Positions 1-4,855 of a stretch of DNA of 7,487 nucleotides are shown in pieces. The notes under the pieces are model-generated. The model worked only from the letters and a program-made list of their open reading frames with translations. It was not told the DNA's origin and searched no databases. How positions within the stretch are numbered: position 1 is the first letter of the stretch; each line of letters starts with the position of its first letter. Source of the DNA: Pseudomonadota bacterium (lineage in GTDB: Bacteria > Myxococcota > Myxococcia > Myxococcales > Anaeromyxobacteraceae); the NCBI GenBank assembly GCA_023428085.1, contig JAEYZK010000170.1, positions 1 to 7,487 of the forward strand. Reading direction: 5' to 3'. The position numbers and the translations under genes were made by a program.

Positions 1-723
1 GGCTCCCGCCCCACCCTGGCGGGCGTCGCGGCCACGACCCTCAGGATGCCGGCTGCCCCGCCCGCGCCGCCCCGGCCCGCCGACGCCGGCGCGTCCGAGC
101 GGCTCCAGCGCGAGCTCTCCGAGGCCAGGGCCACCCTCGCCGCGCGCGAGGCCGAGCTGCAGCAGCTGCGCGATCGCGCCGAGGACGCCGCGCAGCGCGC
201 CGACGCGTCGGAGTCTACGGCGGCGGAGCACGAGGCGGAGCTGGCCTCCGTCAAGGCGCGGGTCGAGGCCGTGACCGCGCAGGCACGCAAGGCCGAGGGT
301 GAGCTCAAGACCGCGCGCGAGGAGGCGCGGCGCGCGACGGGCGAGCTGGAGGCGCTCCGCGCGCGCCTGGCGGACGCCGAGCGCCGCCTGTCCGAGAGCG
401 CCGCGGCCGCGGAGCGGGTCGAGGAGCTCGAGCGGGAGCTCGAGTCCGCCCGCACCGAGATCATCGTCGCGCGGGGCGAGGCCGAGGGGGCCCGCAGCGA
501 GGTGGACGCCCGCACCGCGGAGCTCGCGAAGCGCGTGGCCGAGCTCGAGGCGCAGAGCGCCAAGAACGAGGAGCGCGTCTTCAAGGCCTACCAGAAGATC
601 AAGGGCGACGAGAAGGTGCGGGACAAGGTCCGCAAGGCGATCGCCATCGCCGCCCAGCTCCTCGACGAGGGGCTGCCGGCGGAGCCTGCCGCCGCGCCCG
701 AGAAGTCCTCGAAGGTGTCGTGA
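1..723 (+). CDS. Coiled-coil protein, C-terminal part (AglZ/FrzS-like), 5'-truncated by window edge
   Basis: The reading frame is open from base 1, so 240 residues are visible and the true start probably lies upstream. An ATG at 46 exists but has no convincing Shine-Dalgarno sequence and sits just before a Pro/Ala-rich linker (PAAPPAPPRPADAGA). From about residue 30 to 200 the sequence is almost pure heptad-type coiled coil, rich in Glu, Ala, Arg and Leu (for example ELERELESARTEI). The tail, AYQKIKGDEKVRDKVRKAIA followed by a Leu/Asp/Glu stretch, resembles from memory the C-termini of myxobacterial AglZ and FrzS, gliding-motility proteins with an N-terminal receiver-like domain, a linker and a long coiled coil. 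The receiver domain would lie outside the window. The coiled coil is seen directly; the AglZ/FrzS relation is inference. The gene ends TGA at 721-723, convergent with the STAS gene 31 bases on. Confidence 0.8.
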   Translation, partial: GSRPTLAGVAATTLRMPAAPPAPPRPADAGASERLQRELSEARATLAAREAELQQLRDRAEDAAQRADASESTAAEHEAELASVKARVEAVTAQARKAEGELKTAREEARRATGELEALRARLADAERRLSESAAAAERVEELERELESARTEIIVARGEAEGARSEVDARTAELAKRVAELEAQSAKNEERVFKAYQKIKGDEKVRDKVRKAIAIAAQLLDEGLPAEPAAAPEKSSKVS

Positions 724-754
724 TCGGAGCGGGCGTGCCGCCCCGCCCCGCCGG

Positions 755-1060
755 CTACGCTTCGCGATCGGCGTAGTCCTGCCGCCCGCCCGGGACCTCG
801 ACGCCGCAGTACCGCAGCAGGCGCAGGTGGTGGCGCCCGAGCCCGCGGAGCGCGACGCCCGAGTGGGCGACGAGCTGCTGCGCGACGGCCGCGACGCCGA
901 CGTCCTGCAGGTCGGAGACCCGCGAGAAGTCGATCACGAGCGGCGTCGCCCGCGGCAGCTCCGACAGCCAGAGGGACAGGCGGTTGGCAGCGTTGCGGTC
1001 GAAGGTCCCAGCGACCTGGATGAGCACCTCGCCCGCCTCGCCCCGCGTCACGTCCATCAT
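755..1060 (-). CDS. Stand-alone STAS-domain protein (anti-sigma-factor antagonist fold)
   Basis: The product is 101 residues, the size of a single STAS domain such as SpoIIAA or RsbV. The pattern fits: a beta strand EVLIQVAGTFD (11-21) matching the family's GELD turn, a helix (24-35), the strand LVIDFSRVSD (41-50), then the loop that normally carries the regulatory serine. SpoIIAA has D-S-S-G there with phosphorylated Ser58; a gap-free alignment gives Q52-D53-V54-G55, so the phosphorylated Ser is replaced by Asp. STAS proteins of this type bind anti-sigma kinases or act in other partner-switching or scaffold complexes in the cytoplasm; no kinase or sigma gene is nearby. Two adjacent ATGs (1060 and 1057) are possible starts, both served by a GAGGTG Shine-Dalgarno (1069-1074). 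The fold is well supported; the partner is unknown. Confidence 0.85.
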   Translation of the reverse strand: MMDVTRGEAGEVLIQVAGTFDRNAANRLSLWLSELPRATPLVIDFSRVSDLQDVGVAAVAQQLVAHSGVALRGLGRHHLRLLRYCGVEVPGGRQDYADREA

Positions 1061-1068
1061 GGTTTTTT

Positions 1069-1074
1069 CACCTC
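1069..1074 (-). promoter_or_regulatory. Shine-Dalgarno of the STAS gene
   Basis: On the minus strand GAGGTG lies 8 nt before the ATG at 1060 and 11 nt before the second ATG at 1057. It favours the first ATG only weakly. Confidence 0.6.
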
Positions 1075-1085
1075 GAGCGGAGGCG

Positions 1086-1114
1086 AGATTGCCTTCGCTC
1101 CGAGTTCAAGTCAA
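1086..1114 (-). promoter_or_regulatory. Candidate sigma-70-type promoter for the STAS gene
   Basis: On the minus strand TTGACT (1114-1109, 5 of 6 matches to the -35 consensus) is followed after exactly 17 nt by CAATCT (1091-1086, a poor -10). The implied transcript would have a leader of about 20 nt carrying the Shine-Dalgarno site. The -35 is good for such GC-rich DNA but the -10 is weak, so this is only a candidate. Confidence 0.35.
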
Positions 1115-1212
1115 TGCGGCGCCCCATCACGAGTCCCGGATCGAATGACGCGCGCAAACGGGCGGGGGTGCGGGCGCCTCCCCGCTCGCGCGGGCGCGCG
1201 CACGGGCGCAGC

Positions 1213-1233
1213 GCGCGCCTCGGCGGGGCGCGC
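1213..1233 (-). terminator. Possible hairpin after the 116-residue membrane protein gene
   Basis: A 7-bp perfect inverted repeat (GCGCGCC / GGCGCGC) with a 7-base loop lies about 35 bases beyond the stop codon of the 1267-1617 gene. There is no T-tract, and the surrounding 1150-1240 is so rich in GC that inverted repeats are expected by chance. The remainder of the 206-base gap (1061-1266) holds the STAS promoter region and no supportable gene. Confidence 0.25.
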
Positions 1234-1266
1234 CGCGCCAGGTTCTCCCAAGGTGGACGATGACGT

Positions 1267-1617
1267 TCAGTGCGTCGCGGCGCCCGCCCCGGAGGGATCG
1301 GGTTGGTTCGCACCCGCCGCGCGCATCGCGCCCAGGGCCGCGCCGATCGCGAGCAGGTTGCCGGGCGAGATCGCGGTCCGCAGCGCGGACTTCAGGAACG
1401 GCCGGAGCAGGGGCCAGAGCCCGCCGCCGAGGACGAACCCCGCGGCGGCCGCGACGCCCAGGACCGCCATGGGCGTCTCCTCCATGCGGCGCTCGAGCTC
1501 GACCGCCTCCGCGAACCGCGACGCCGCCTCCCGGGCCTCGGCGCTCAGCTCGCGGACCGCGACGCGCAGATCCGCCACCCCGCCCTCCAACCGACCGCCC
1601 ACCTCGTTCGTGTCCAT
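1267..1617 (-). CDS. Small membrane protein of unknown function, 116 residues
   Basis: I do not recognise a named family. The start is the ATG at 1615-1617 (MDTNEVGGRLEGG); only a weak G-rich stretch precedes it, so it may be translated by coupling to the gene 38 bases upstream. Residues 1-48 are hydrophilic and probably helical or coiled coil (ELSAEAREAASRFAEAVELE). A hydrophobic segment at 50-70 (MAVLGVAAAAGFVLGGGLWP) has glycine-zipper spacing, and a second, weaker one at about 84-99 (SPGNLLAIGAALGAM) may be a second membrane helix or a membrane-associated one. The tail is Pro/Gly/Ala-rich. Its position directly after a DUF883-type gene on the same strand suggests one transcript, comparable in layout to the E. 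coli yqjD-yqjE-yqjK group, but sequence similarity to YqjE or YqjK is not evident. A role in the inner membrane is inference. Confidence 0.75.
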   Translation of the reverse strand: MDTNEVGGRLEGGVADLRVAVRELSAEAREAASRFAEAVELERRMEETPMAVLGVAAAAGFVLGGGLWPLLRPFLKSALRTAISPGNLLAIGAALGAMRAAGANQPDPSGAGAATH

Positions 1618-1655
1618 TGCGACCCCGCGTGCGTGATCGAGATTGGCCGCCCCGG

Positions 1656-1889
1656 TCAGGTCCGGGACAGCAAGCGCCCCAGGAGGAACCCGATGCCCGC
1701 GGCGATGCCGACGGCGGCCCAGGGGTGCTCGCGCGCGTACTCGCGGACCATGCTCCCGGCGTCCTCCGCGTAGCCGCGGAGATCGTCGATGCGCTGCTCC
1801 ACGCCCGAGGCCATGGCGCTCGCCTGGCTCCGCACCCCCTCGGCCATGCGCTCGCCCCTGCCGCCGTTCTCCATCGAGTTCTCCGCCAT
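1656..1889 (-). CDS. DUF883 / ElaB-YqjD-type membrane-anchored protein
   Basis: The product is 77 residues with the hallmark C-terminus of the ElaB/YqjD/YgaM (DUF883) family: a helical hydrophilic N-terminal half (residues 15-52, containing VEQRIDDLRGYAEDAGSMVR), then REHPWAAVGIAAGIGFLLGR (53-72) and a short LLSRT tail. The R-x-x-P-W motif before a single glycine-zipper transmembrane helix is what defines the family. E. coli YqjD and ElaB are inner-membrane tail-anchored proteins that bind ribosomes in stationary phase; the same role here is inference. The start at ATG 1887-1889 is fixed by a strong Shine-Dalgarno (1895-1900). The protein is somewhat shorter than the roughly 100-residue E. 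coli members. It is first in a two-gene unit with the 116-residue membrane protein and is transcribed divergently from the urease operon. Confidence 0.85.
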   Translation of the reverse strand: MAENSMENGGRGERMAEGVRSQASAMASGVEQRIDDLRGYAEDAGSMVREYAREHPWAAVGIAAGIGFLLGRLLSRT

Positions 1890-1894
1890 GCCGT

Positions 1895-1900
1895 TCCTCC
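1895..1900 (-). promoter_or_regulatory. Shine-Dalgarno of the DUF883-type gene
   Basis: GGAGGA on the minus strand, 5 nt before the ATG at 1889. It decides the start against the upstream in-frame sequence, which has no family similarity. Confidence 0.75.
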
Positions 1901-1920
1901 AGCCTGTGTTGGCTTGCGAG

Positions 1921-1949
1921 AACGTAGGGAGTCGATCGCAGAGAACCAA
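1921..1949 (-). promoter_or_regulatory. Candidate promoter of the DUF883-type gene pair
   Basis: On the minus strand TTGGTT (1949-1944) and TACGTT (1926-1921) are separated by exactly 17 nt, each with 3 of 6 consensus matches. The implied leader is about 25 nt and contains the Shine-Dalgarno site. The segment 1921-1952 is also noticeably AT-richer than its surroundings, as promoters are. Confidence 0.35.
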
Positions 1950-1952
1950 ATA

Positions 1953-1973
1953 CCCTCGGCGGGCAGCCGAGGG
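1953..1973. other. 8-bp inverted repeat upstream of the DUF883-type promoter
   Basis: CCCTCGGC, loop GGGCA, GCCGAGGG. It lies immediately upstream of the candidate minus-strand promoter and on the plus strand is followed by AGCAAAA. It could be an operator or a hairpin; no coding transcript is known to run into it, so I do not call it a terminator. Confidence 0.5.
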
Positions 1974-1993
1974 AGCAAAACGACGGCCTCGCT

Positions 1994-2048
1994 CCCGTGA
2001 ACGAGCCCGCGCCCGAGCCCGGTGCGGCCGCGCTCGCAGGAGTTCGCG
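1994..2048. repeat. Dispersed repeat, copy 1 (left arm identical to the copy inside ureG)
   Basis: Bases 1994-2021 are identical over 28 bp to 5563-5590. As in the ureG copy, the unit can fold back on itself: CGTGAAC at 1996-2002 faces GTTCGCG at 2042-2048 (one T-G wobble), and CGAGC at 2014-2018 faces GCTCG at 2032-2036. The right arm differs from the ureG copy. This looks like a small mobile or amplified palindromic element, here in the non-coding leader between the divergent membrane-protein and urease units. Confidence 0.75.
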
Positions 2049-2050
2049 TT

Positions 2051-2241
2051 GGCCGGAGGGGGGCCCCAGCGAAGCTGGGGGGAGGGGCGCAGCCCCTCCG
2101 ACGCGGGGCAGCCGCGCGCAGCCGCGAAGCGGCGAGCACGGCGCAGGGCCCCGCGCAGCATCCGGGGGACGCGCACGCGTCCCCCGGCAGAAGGCTGCCG
2201 CCCCGCTGCACAGCCGGCGGGGCGGGGCGGCACGCCCCGCC
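2051..2241. repeat. Cluster of stem-loops with GNA triloops in the ureAB leader
   Basis: This stretch holds no supportable gene but consists largely of perfect inverted repeats: CCCCAGC-GAA-GCTGGGG (2064-2080), GGAGGGGC-GCA-GCCCCTCC (2081-2099), GCCGC-GAA-GCGGC (2121-2133), a 12-bp repeat with 2-base spacer (2162-2187), CGGCAG-AAGG-CTGCCG (2185-2200, overlapping the previous one) and GGCGGGGCG-GCA-CGCCCCGCC (2221-2241). Four have GNA triloops. The last ends 2 bases before the ureAB Shine-Dalgarno. The cluster may be a composite extragenic palindrome or a structured 5' leader. I see no clear plus-strand promoter in 1900-2240. Confidence 0.7.
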
Positions 2242-2243
2242 TC

Positions 2244-2249
2244 GGAGGA
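2244..2249 (+). promoter_or_regulatory. Shine-Dalgarno of ureAB
   Basis: GGAGGA, 6 nt before ATG 2256. It settles the start: the frame is open further upstream (a GTG at 2022) but that stretch is repeat DNA, and urease gamma subunits begin at this M-N-L-T-P-R-E. Confidence 0.85.
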
Positions 2250-2255
2250 CCCGTC

Positions 2256-3032
2256 ATGAACCTCACCCCCCGCGAGCTCGACAAGCTCACCCTCCACCAG
2301 GCCGGCTTCCTGGCCCAGAAGCGCCTCGCGCGCGGGGTGCGCCTCAACCACCCCGAGGCGATCGCGCTCATCGCGACGCAGCTCCTCGAGCTCATCCGCG
2401 ACGGGCGGCGCGTCTCGGAGCTCATGGACCTCGGCCGGAGGCTCCTCGGCCGCCGCCAGGTGCTCCCCGGGATCCCGGAGCTCGTCTCCGAGGTGCAGGT
2501 CGAGGGCACCTTCCCGGACGGCACGAAGCTCGTCACCGTGCACCACCCGATCGCCGCGCTCGACGGCGACCTCTCGCTCGCCCTGTACGGCTCCTTCCTG
2601 CCCGTGCCCGACCTCGCCGTCTTCGGCGACGCCGCGCCGGGGCCGGACGAGGAGGAGCGTCCGGGCGCGGTGGCTCCGGCGCCGGGCGCGATCGTGCTCA
2701 ACGAGGGGCGCGCGGCGATCTCGCTCCGCGTGACGAACCTCGCCGACCGGCCGATCCAGGTCGGCAGCCACTACCACTTCGTCGAGGCCAACCCCCACCT
2801 CCGGTTCGACCGCGCGCGCGCGTACGGCCGGCGGCTCGACATCCCCGCCGGCATGGCCGTCCGCTTCGAGCCGGGCGAGACGCGGACCGTGCAGCTCGTG
2901 GAGATCGCCGGGGCGCGGGTCATCCGGGGCGGCAACGCGCTCGCCACCGGGCCGGTCTCGGAGGAGGGGCGCCGCGCGGCGCTCGAGGCGGTCCGCGCCC
3001 GCGGGTTCGCGCACCAGGAAGAGGAGGGCTGA
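2256..3032 (+). CDS. ureAB: Urease fused gamma-beta subunit (UreAB)
   Basis: This 258-residue protein joins the two small structural subunits of urease, which hydrolyses urea to ammonia and carbamate in the cytoplasm. Residues 1-100 are the gamma (UreA) domain, from MNLTPRELDKLTLHQAGFLA to TFPDGTKLVTVHHPI. Residues about 144-234 are the beta (UreB) domain, with GAIVLNEG, RPIQVGSHYHFVEANPHLRF and FEPGETRTVQLVEIAGARVI. The linker (101-143) contains LALYGSFLPVP and an acidic stretch; from memory a similar LHGSFLPVP segment joins the same domains in plant urease. The tail after 234 (SEEGRRAALEAVRARGF) recalls the extension of Helicobacter UreA. Most bacteria encode UreA and UreB separately; fusion is known in Helicobacter, some actinobacteria and eukaryotes. 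It is the first gene of the operon, its stop one base before the ureC ATG. Confidence 0.96.
   Translation: MNLTPRELDKLTLHQAGFLAQKRLARGVRLNHPEAIALIATQLLELIRDGRRVSELMDLGRRLLGRRQVLPGIPELVSEVQVEGTFPDGTKLVTVHHPIAALDGDLSLALYGSFLPVPDLAVFGDAAPGPDEEERPGAVAPAPGAIVLNEGRAAISLRVTNLADRPIQVGSHYHFVEANPHLRFDRARAYGRRLDIPAGMAVRFEPGETRTVQLVEIAGARVIRGGNALATGPVSEEGRRAALEAVRARGFAHQEEEG
3023..3028 (+). promoter_or_regulatory. Shine-Dalgarno of ureC
   Basis: GGAGGG within the last codons of ureAB, 5 nt before ATG 3034. It supports that start over the in-frame ATG four codons later (3046) and implies translational coupling. Confidence 0.75.
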
Positions 3033-3033
3033 G

Positions 3034-4749
3034 ATGAGCCGCACGATGGAGCGGAGCCAGTACGCGCAGGTCTACGGCCCGACCAGGGGCGACCGGATCC
3101 GGCTCGGGGACACCGCGCTCGTCGCCGAGGTGGAGCACGACTTCACGACCTACGGCGACGAGTGCGTGTTCGGCGGCGGCAAGGTGCTCCGCGACGGCAT
3201 GGGCCAGGCGGCCGGCGTCCGCGACGAGGAGGTGCTCGATCTCGTCATCACCAACGCGCTGGTGATCGATCACGTCGGCATCTTCAAGGCCGACGTGGGG
3301 GTGAAGGGCGGCCGCATCGCCGCCCTCGGCAAGGCGGGCAACCCCGACGTCATGGCCGGGGTGACGCCGGGGATGGTGGTGGGCCCGGGCACCGAGTGCA
3401 TCGCGGGGGAGGGGCTGATCCTCACCGCGGGCGGCATCGACAGCCACATCCACTTCATCAGCCCGCAGCAGGCGTTCGAGGCCGTCGCGAGCGGCGTCAC
3501 CACGATGCTCGGCGGCGGCACCGGGCCGGCGACCGGCACCAACGCGACCACCTGCACGCCGGGCGCGCGCCACGCCCAGCTCATGCTCCAGGCGCTCGAT
3601 CCGCTGCCGGTGAACGTGGGCCTCCTCGGGAAGGGCAACGCGGCCCGCCCCGAGGGGCTGCGGGAGCAGCTCCGCGCCGGGTGCATGGGGATGAAGCTCC
3701 ACGAGGACTGGGGCACCACCCCCGCGGCCATCGACACCTGCCTCTCGGTCGCGGAGCGCGAGGACGTCCAGGTCGCGATCCACACCGACACGCTCAACGA
3801 GGCGGGCAACGCCGAGCACTCGATCGCGGCGTTCGCGGGCCGGACGATCCACTCCTTCCACACCGAGGGCGCCGGCGGCGGGCACGCCCCCGACATCATC
3901 CGCGTGTGCGGCGAGCCCAACGTGCTCCCGTCCTCGACCAACCCCACCCGGCCGTTCACGGTCAACACGCTCGACGAGCACCTCGACATGCTCGTCGTCT
4001 GCCACCACCTCGATCCCTCGCTCCCCGAGGACCTCGCCTTCGCCGAGAGCCGCATCCGGGGCGAGACCATCGCCGCCGAGGATCTCCTGCACGACCTCGG
4101 CGCGATCTCGATGATGAGCTCCGACTCGCAGGCGATGGGGCGGGTGGGCGAGGTGATCACGCGCACCTGGCAGACCGCCGACAAGCTGCGCCGCCAGCGC
4201 GGGCGCCTCCCCGAGGAGAAGGGCGAGAACGACAACCTCCGGATCCGGCGCTACGTGGCCAAGTACACCGTCAACCCGGCCATCGCGCACGGCCTGTCCC
4301 ACCTCGTCGGCTCGGTCGAGGCCGGGAAGCTCGCGGACCTCGTCCTCTGGCGCCCCGCCTTCTTCGGCGCGAAGCCGGAGCTGGTGCTCAAGGGCGGGTT
4401 CATCGCCTGGGCGCAGATGGGCGATCCCAACGCCTCGATCCCCACGCCCCAGCCCGTGGTCATGCGCCCGATGTTCGGCGCGTTCGGCCGGGCCACCGGC
4501 GCGACCAGCGTCGCGTTCGTCTCGCGCCTCGCGGCCGAGACCGGCACGGTCCACGCGTACGGCCTCGCCAAGCAGATCGAGGCGGTGCGCGGCTGCCGCG
4601 GGATCGGCAAGCGCCACATGAAGCTCAACGACGCGCTGCCGCGGATGGAGGTCGATCCCGAGACGTACGAGGTGCGGGCCGACGGCGTGCTCCTCCGGTG
4701 CGAGCCGGCCGAGCGGGTGGCGCTGGCGCAGCGGTACTTCTTGTTCTAG
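3034..4749 (+). CDS. ureC: Urease catalytic alpha subunit
   Basis: The product is 571 residues, full length for UreC (Klebsiella 567, with a constant +4 offset). It holds the dinuclear nickel site of urease. All metal-binding and catalytic residues are present: His138 and His140 (GGIDSHIHF), the Lys221 that becomes carbamylated (MGMKLHEDWG), His223, His250 (AIHTDTLNEAG), His276 (HSFHTEGAGGGH), the mobile-flap Cys323-His324 (LVVCHHLDP) and Asp364 (MSSDSQAMGR). The N-terminal YGPTRGDRIRLGDT (14-27) is the family signature. Nothing suggests inactivation. It is translated one base after ureAB and should assemble with it into the alpha-beta-gamma holoenzyme. After its stop comes a 106-base gap filled with short tandem repeats before ureF. 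Confidence 0.98.
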   Translation: MSRTMERSQYAQVYGPTRGDRIRLGDTALVAEVEHDFTTYGDECVFGGGKVLRDGMGQAAGVRDEEVLDLVITNALVIDHVGIFKADVGVKGGRIAALGKAGNPDVMAGVTPGMVVGPGTECIAGEGLILTAGGIDSHIHFISPQQAFEAVASGVTTMLGGGTGPATGTNATTCTPGARHAQLMLQALDPLPVNVGLLGKGNAARPEGLREQLRAGCMGMKLHEDWGTTPAAIDTCLSVAEREDVQVAIHTDTLNEAGNAEHSIAAFAGRTIHSFHTEGAGGGHAPDIIRVCGEPNVLPSSTNPTRPFTVNTLDEHLDMLVVCHHLDPSLPEDLAFAESRIRGETIAAEDLLHDLGAISMMSSDSQAMGRVGEVITRTWQTADKLRRQRGRLPEEKGENDNLRIRRYVAKYTVNPAIAHGLSHLVGSVEAGKLADLVLWRPAFFGAKPELVLKGGFIAWAQMGDPNASIPTPQPVVMRPMFGAFGRATGATSVAFVSRLAAETGTVHAYGLAKQIEAVRGCRGIGKRHMKLNDALPRMEVDPETYEVRADGVLLRCEPAERVALAQRYFLF

Positions 4750-4764
4750 GGCGGATGACGGAGA

Positions 4765-4799
4765 GTTCACGGTTCACGGTTCACGGTTCACAGTTCGAG
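4765..4799. repeat. Heptanucleotide tandem array A (GTTCACG)
   Basis: Three perfect units of GTTCACG (4765-4785), a fourth with one change (GTTCACA, 4786-4792) and a degenerate fifth (GTTCGAG, 4793-4799). It lies 15 bases after the ureC stop and abuts array B. Confidence 0.9.
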
Positions 4800-4854
4800 A
4801 ACCGACAACTGACAACTGACAACCGACAACTGACAACCGACAACTGACAACTGA
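4799..4854. repeat. Heptanucleotide tandem array B (CAACTGA / CAACCGA)
   Basis: Seven units of CAACYGA in a row from 4806 to 4854, in the order T, T, C, T, C, T, T at the variable base, preceded by a degenerate unit GAACCGA (4799-4805). Where arrays A and B meet, GTTC-GA-GAAC (4793-4802) forms a small inverted repeat. The array is much AT-richer than its surroundings and ends one base before the ureF ATG. Confidence 0.92.
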
Positions 4855-4855
4855 A

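Noticed and set aside
724..754. Possible bidirectional terminator between the convergent coiled-coil and STAS genes
   Set aside because: Only a 5-bp stem (GGGCG-TGC-CGCCC) can be formed and there is no T-tract on either strand.
1068..1313. Small minus-strand open frame of 81 codons between the STAS and membrane-protein genes
   Set aside because: Arg/Pro-rich low-complexity translation, overlaps the end of the 116-residue membrane protein gene, and has no Shine-Dalgarno or family similarity.
299..1636. Plus-strand open frame of 445 codons overlapping the coiled-coil gene
   Set aside because: Arg/Ser/Pro-rich, overlaps three better-supported genes on both strands and has no recognisable domain.
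1953..1973. Hairpin as a rho-independent terminator
   Set aside because: The stem is good but no gene runs into it from either side and neither flank has a proper T-tract; listed only as an inverted repeat.
2022..2255. Upstream in-frame extension of ureAB (GTG at 2022)
   Set aside because: The stretch is repeat and hairpin DNA; ATG 2256 has a strong Shine-Dalgarno and matches the family N-terminus.
1127..2701. Long minus-strand open frame of 524 codons
   Set aside because: It spans several genes and the repeat-filled leader, is Arg/Pro/Gly-rich without any family resemblance, and opposes the unmistakable ureAB. It is an artefact of high GC content.
3954..3961. Further GTTCACGG copy in ureC
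   Set aside because: It encodes part of the conserved RPFTVNT segment with normal codons and has no palindromic partner; a chance match.
2920..4770. Minus-strand open frame of 616 codons opposite ureC
   Set aside because: Antisense shadow of ureC; the Arg/His/Val/Glu-biased translation is typical of reverse-strand reading of GC-rich genes.
4765..4854. CRISPR array
   Set aside because: The repeats are 7-bp direct tandem units without spacers, and no cas genes are present.
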